From: Paramecium sonneborni | Lineage: Eukaryota > Ciliophora > Oligohymenophorea > Peniculida > Parameciidae | Assembly (NCBI GenBank): GCA_905182985.1 | Contig: CAJJDN010000001.1 | Span: 416,347 to 480,346, forward strand | Direction of reading: 5' to 3' | DNA: 64,000 nucleotides | Shown here: positions 61,746 through 64,000 of the stretch, one piece after another | Position numbering within the stretch: the first letter of the stretch is position 1 | How the letters are laid out: every line of letters starts with the position of its first letter | Translations under genes and position numbers: made by a program | Notes under the pieces: model-generated | What the model was told of the DNA's origin: nothing | Databases searched by the model: none | The model's input: only the letters and a program-made list of their open reading frames with translations

Positions 61746-62460
61746 AATTAATTAACATTTTTATTTCCCAAAACTTACCAGCTATTTAAATCCCTTTTAA
61801 TCTCCTATTCTTTACTATTTTTATTCATTTCTGTCACCTTGATTCTTTCATTATTCCATAATTACGAAAATTTTTTATTTCTAATACACTTTTTATATTT
61901 TAATTTCATCAACTTCCTTCTTTATGAAAGTTCAGATGACTCAAAAAAACCATACAATTTAAGATATTCCAATATTTTTTTTGAATAACTATTTTTTATT
62001 ATTTTAGACATTTTCCTTCGACAATAATTAGTCTTATTTTCCATTTTTATTTTCTTACATTTAAAAGCTTTCAATTTACTTCATATCCATAAATAAGAAA
62101 ACTATTTAAGTTCATTCATATTTATAATATTAATGGTACTTTAAGATTTTAAAATTAACAATAATCAAAATAAAATCCAAATGAAAATTATAAACTTAAT
62201 TTAATGAGACTTAACACCAATTGAAATAAAAAAAAACATTAAGCATTTAAATCATACATTAACTCATATTTTAATATTATTTCTAATATAAAATAACATA
62301 TGATTAAATTTTCAGATTTTAACTATTTAAATGCAAAGTTTAAAAAAAATATTTTTAACCATATTTGAAGAAGACATATTGAAGGAAGAAAAAAAATAAA
62401 ATGAATATTGTTCTTTAAATTAAATAGGGATTTTTTTCCGTTAAATAATTTATATTCAAA
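61746..62460. other. Intergenic between divergent genes, nothing recognised
   Basis: About 715 bp, among the longest apparently empty stretches. T/A-rich with several homopolymer runs; holds the promoters of TrpRS and cyclin. No motif or significant open frame. Confidence 0.6.
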
Positions 62461-63675
62461 ATGAAAGCACATTAAATTCCAAGATTATTTTGTGTTGCAG
62501 ATTACTAAAAAGAAAATTTTTACTGTGCTGCAAAACATTAAAGAGTACAATCATCTCTAGCCATAAGAGAAAAATCATCAAATTCATTTCATTCTATGAT
62601 GCCTCCTTAAAAACCTCAATTGAAATTAAATGAAGATTAAAGCAATAGAACTAGAGAAGGCTTTTAAAGGGTAAAAACAGACTCAAATATGCCTATGCCA
62701 TTAAGAAATGGAAGAAATCTAAGTATAACAAGTGGGGTTACTGCAATTTTAACAAATAAAACTACTTTTTAATTACCTTAAAAAGCTGAAAATCCTCAAT
62801 TAGTAAATGGATATAAAAATGAAATTGTCACATATATGAGAGATAGAAGTGTAATTAATATACTTAATTTAGAGCAAATCTAATTTTAAAATGACTGCTT
62901 TCTAATTTTAAACAGAAATCACAGAAAAAATGCGTAGTATTCTACTAGATTGGTTAATAGACGTTCATCATAAATTCAAATTAGATCCAGAAACCCTTTT
63001 CCTGACAATTTCAATAGTTAATAGGTATGTATTACCTAAATTTGAGAGTACTTGAATTACATCAGATACCAAAATAAAAATTTTAACTTTATGGAATTGC
63101 TGCATTATTTATAGCATCTAAATATGAAGAAGTATACTCTGTCCCTCATGTAAGAGATTTAGTGTATGTTTGTGATAATGCATATCCCAAAGAAGAAATT
63201 TTAGAAGCAGAGGGAAAAATTATTTCATTACTATCTTTTGATCTGTTAACAACTAGCCCGTATAGAATGCTAAACATTTATTAAGAAACAGCTAAACTGG
63301 ATTAAAAAAATTTTATGCTTTGCAGGTACAATACATTTTATCAAAACCTCTAGATATTTAATAGAACTGTCATTACTAGAATATTCTATGATTTAATATT
63401 CAAATAATGTTTTAGCAAGTGCTGCTATTTATTTAGTTCATAAAATCAGAAGAATTCATCCCTCTTGGAGTTAAGATTCGATGGTATCTATAACTGGATT
63501 AAATGAAATTGACATCAGAACTTGTGCAAAAGAAATGTGTAATCTCCTACAAGGTCAAGATAAGAAGCAATTTAATTCAATTAGAAAAAAGTTCTCCTTG
63601 CCAAAATATTTAGAGGTTTCTAAAATTAGAATTGAAAAGCGTCCCTCTTAACATTTACATACACTCTAATATTGA
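62461..63675 (+). CDS. B-type mitotic cyclin
   Basis: Activates a cyclin-dependent kinase. Four exons with introns at 62851-62872, 63025-63046 and 63326-63353 give 380 aa. The N-terminal 125 residues are disordered and basic, with no clear RxxL destruction box (nearest NTREGFQR-type and MRDRS text). The cyclin box begins EITEKMRSILLDWLIDVHHK and continues TLFLTISIVNRVLELHQ, QLYGIAALFIASKYEEVYSV and ISLLSFDLLTTSPYRMLNIY. A C-terminal cyclin fold follows (ELSLLEYSMIQYSNNVLASA, RTCAKEMCNLLQGQ). MRSILLDWL and FIASKYEE are strongly diagnostic for A/B cyclins. Intron 2 splits the Arg codon in VNR and was placed to restore the frame into the QL-GIAA helix. Confidence 0.88.
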
Positions 63676-64000
63676 GTTTAATGTTTGAAAGCAAATAATA
63701 TGCTTTTGATTTAATTAATTATATTATTCACTATATGAGAATTAATTTACCTTGATCAATTTTAATATTTTATTGCTTTTGCCATATTGATTATGTGTCT
63801 TAATAAAATTAAATTTTTTTAAAATTTTTTATGACTTAATATTAGTAATTAATTGATTTTTTTATTTAGAAATGATAGACTAAATTATATAAGATTTTAT
63901 AATTTCCAAAGAAAACAAATTTTACAAGAAAAAGAAAAATGAGATCATATTTTATTTGACTAAAAATTGATGACTTGAGTTTTCTAGGAGTTATCATTAT
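63676..64000. other. Intergenic to window end, nothing recognised
   Basis: About 325 bp of A/T-rich sequence downstream of the cyclin. No supported feature; no telomeric repeats. Confidence 0.6.

Noticed and set aside
60485..61758. TrpRS start at ATG 61758 with a 28-nt intron
   Set aside because: The ATG at 61745 opens the same frame directly and needs no intron.
1..64000. Standard genetic code or bacterial origin
   Set aside because: All recognisable proteins contain in-frame TAA and TAG where glutamine is expected and are split by 21-33-nt GT...AG introns.
1..64000. tRNA, rRNA, CRISPR arrays or telomeric repeats
   Set aside because: No cloverleaf-like GC-richer blocks, spaced direct repeats or C4A2/C3A3-type runs were seen, though tRNAs could be missed without a covariance search.

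Overview
The window is AT-rich nuclear DNA of a ciliate, almost certainly a Paramecium somatic (macronuclear) chromosome. TAA and TAG stand for glutamine inside every recognisable gene and TGA is the only stop. About 65 introns resolved by hand are all GT...AG and 21-33 nt long, the size range typical of Paramecium. No telomeric repeats, rRNA, tRNA or CRISPR arrays were seen. Reading with the standard code breaks nearly every gene, so all coordinates below use the ciliate code (TGA stop) and include the introns. Spans with short gaps and many small introns pass a divisible-by-three check after intron removal unless stated.

Layout. 1-6.2 kb: a one-TM protein, chaperonin subunit CCT2 (minus strand), a WD40-like wreck, two small lipid-anchored-type acidic proteins and an unknown protein. 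6.5-11.2 kb (minus): a small unknown, a Neo1/ATP9-type P4-ATPase and a two-TM protein. 11.2-18.8 kb (plus): a two-TM protein, a decayed region, an unknown soluble protein and an ankyrin-DHHC protein whose catalytic residues are gone. 19.3-31.4 kb (minus): a 12-kb axonemal dynein heavy chain. 31.6-32.5 kb: a papain-like protease. 32.5-34.9 kb: gene-poor DNA with decayed reading frames. 34.9-43.4 kb: small unknown genes, the dynein assembly factor WDR92, a myristoyl-type protein, a coiled-coil protein, a SAXO microtubule protein, an unknown and a TOG-like helical repeat protein. 43.7-50.1 kb: NatB subunit NAA25, then a gene whose 5' half is present twice around a single N (assembly fault). 50.1-63.7 kb: CFAP45, a second Neo1/ATP9 P4-ATPase, a PDI, a mitochondrial-type protein, a coiled-coil protein, an unknown, tryptophanyl-tRNA synthetase and a B-type cyclin.

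Much of the identifiable content is ciliary: a dynein heavy chain, the dynein assembly factor WDR92, SAXO, CFAP45 and perhaps a CEP131-like coiled-coil protein. Genes are packed very tightly: convergent stops 6 bp apart and divergent start codons 13 bp apart. No promoter motif or terminator could be recognised in the short, almost pure A/T gaps. The most interesting single gene is the ankyrin-DHHC protein, which keeps the zinc ligands but has HFHS in place of DHHC. The most important warning is the exact 1,105-bp direct repeat around the N at 48048.
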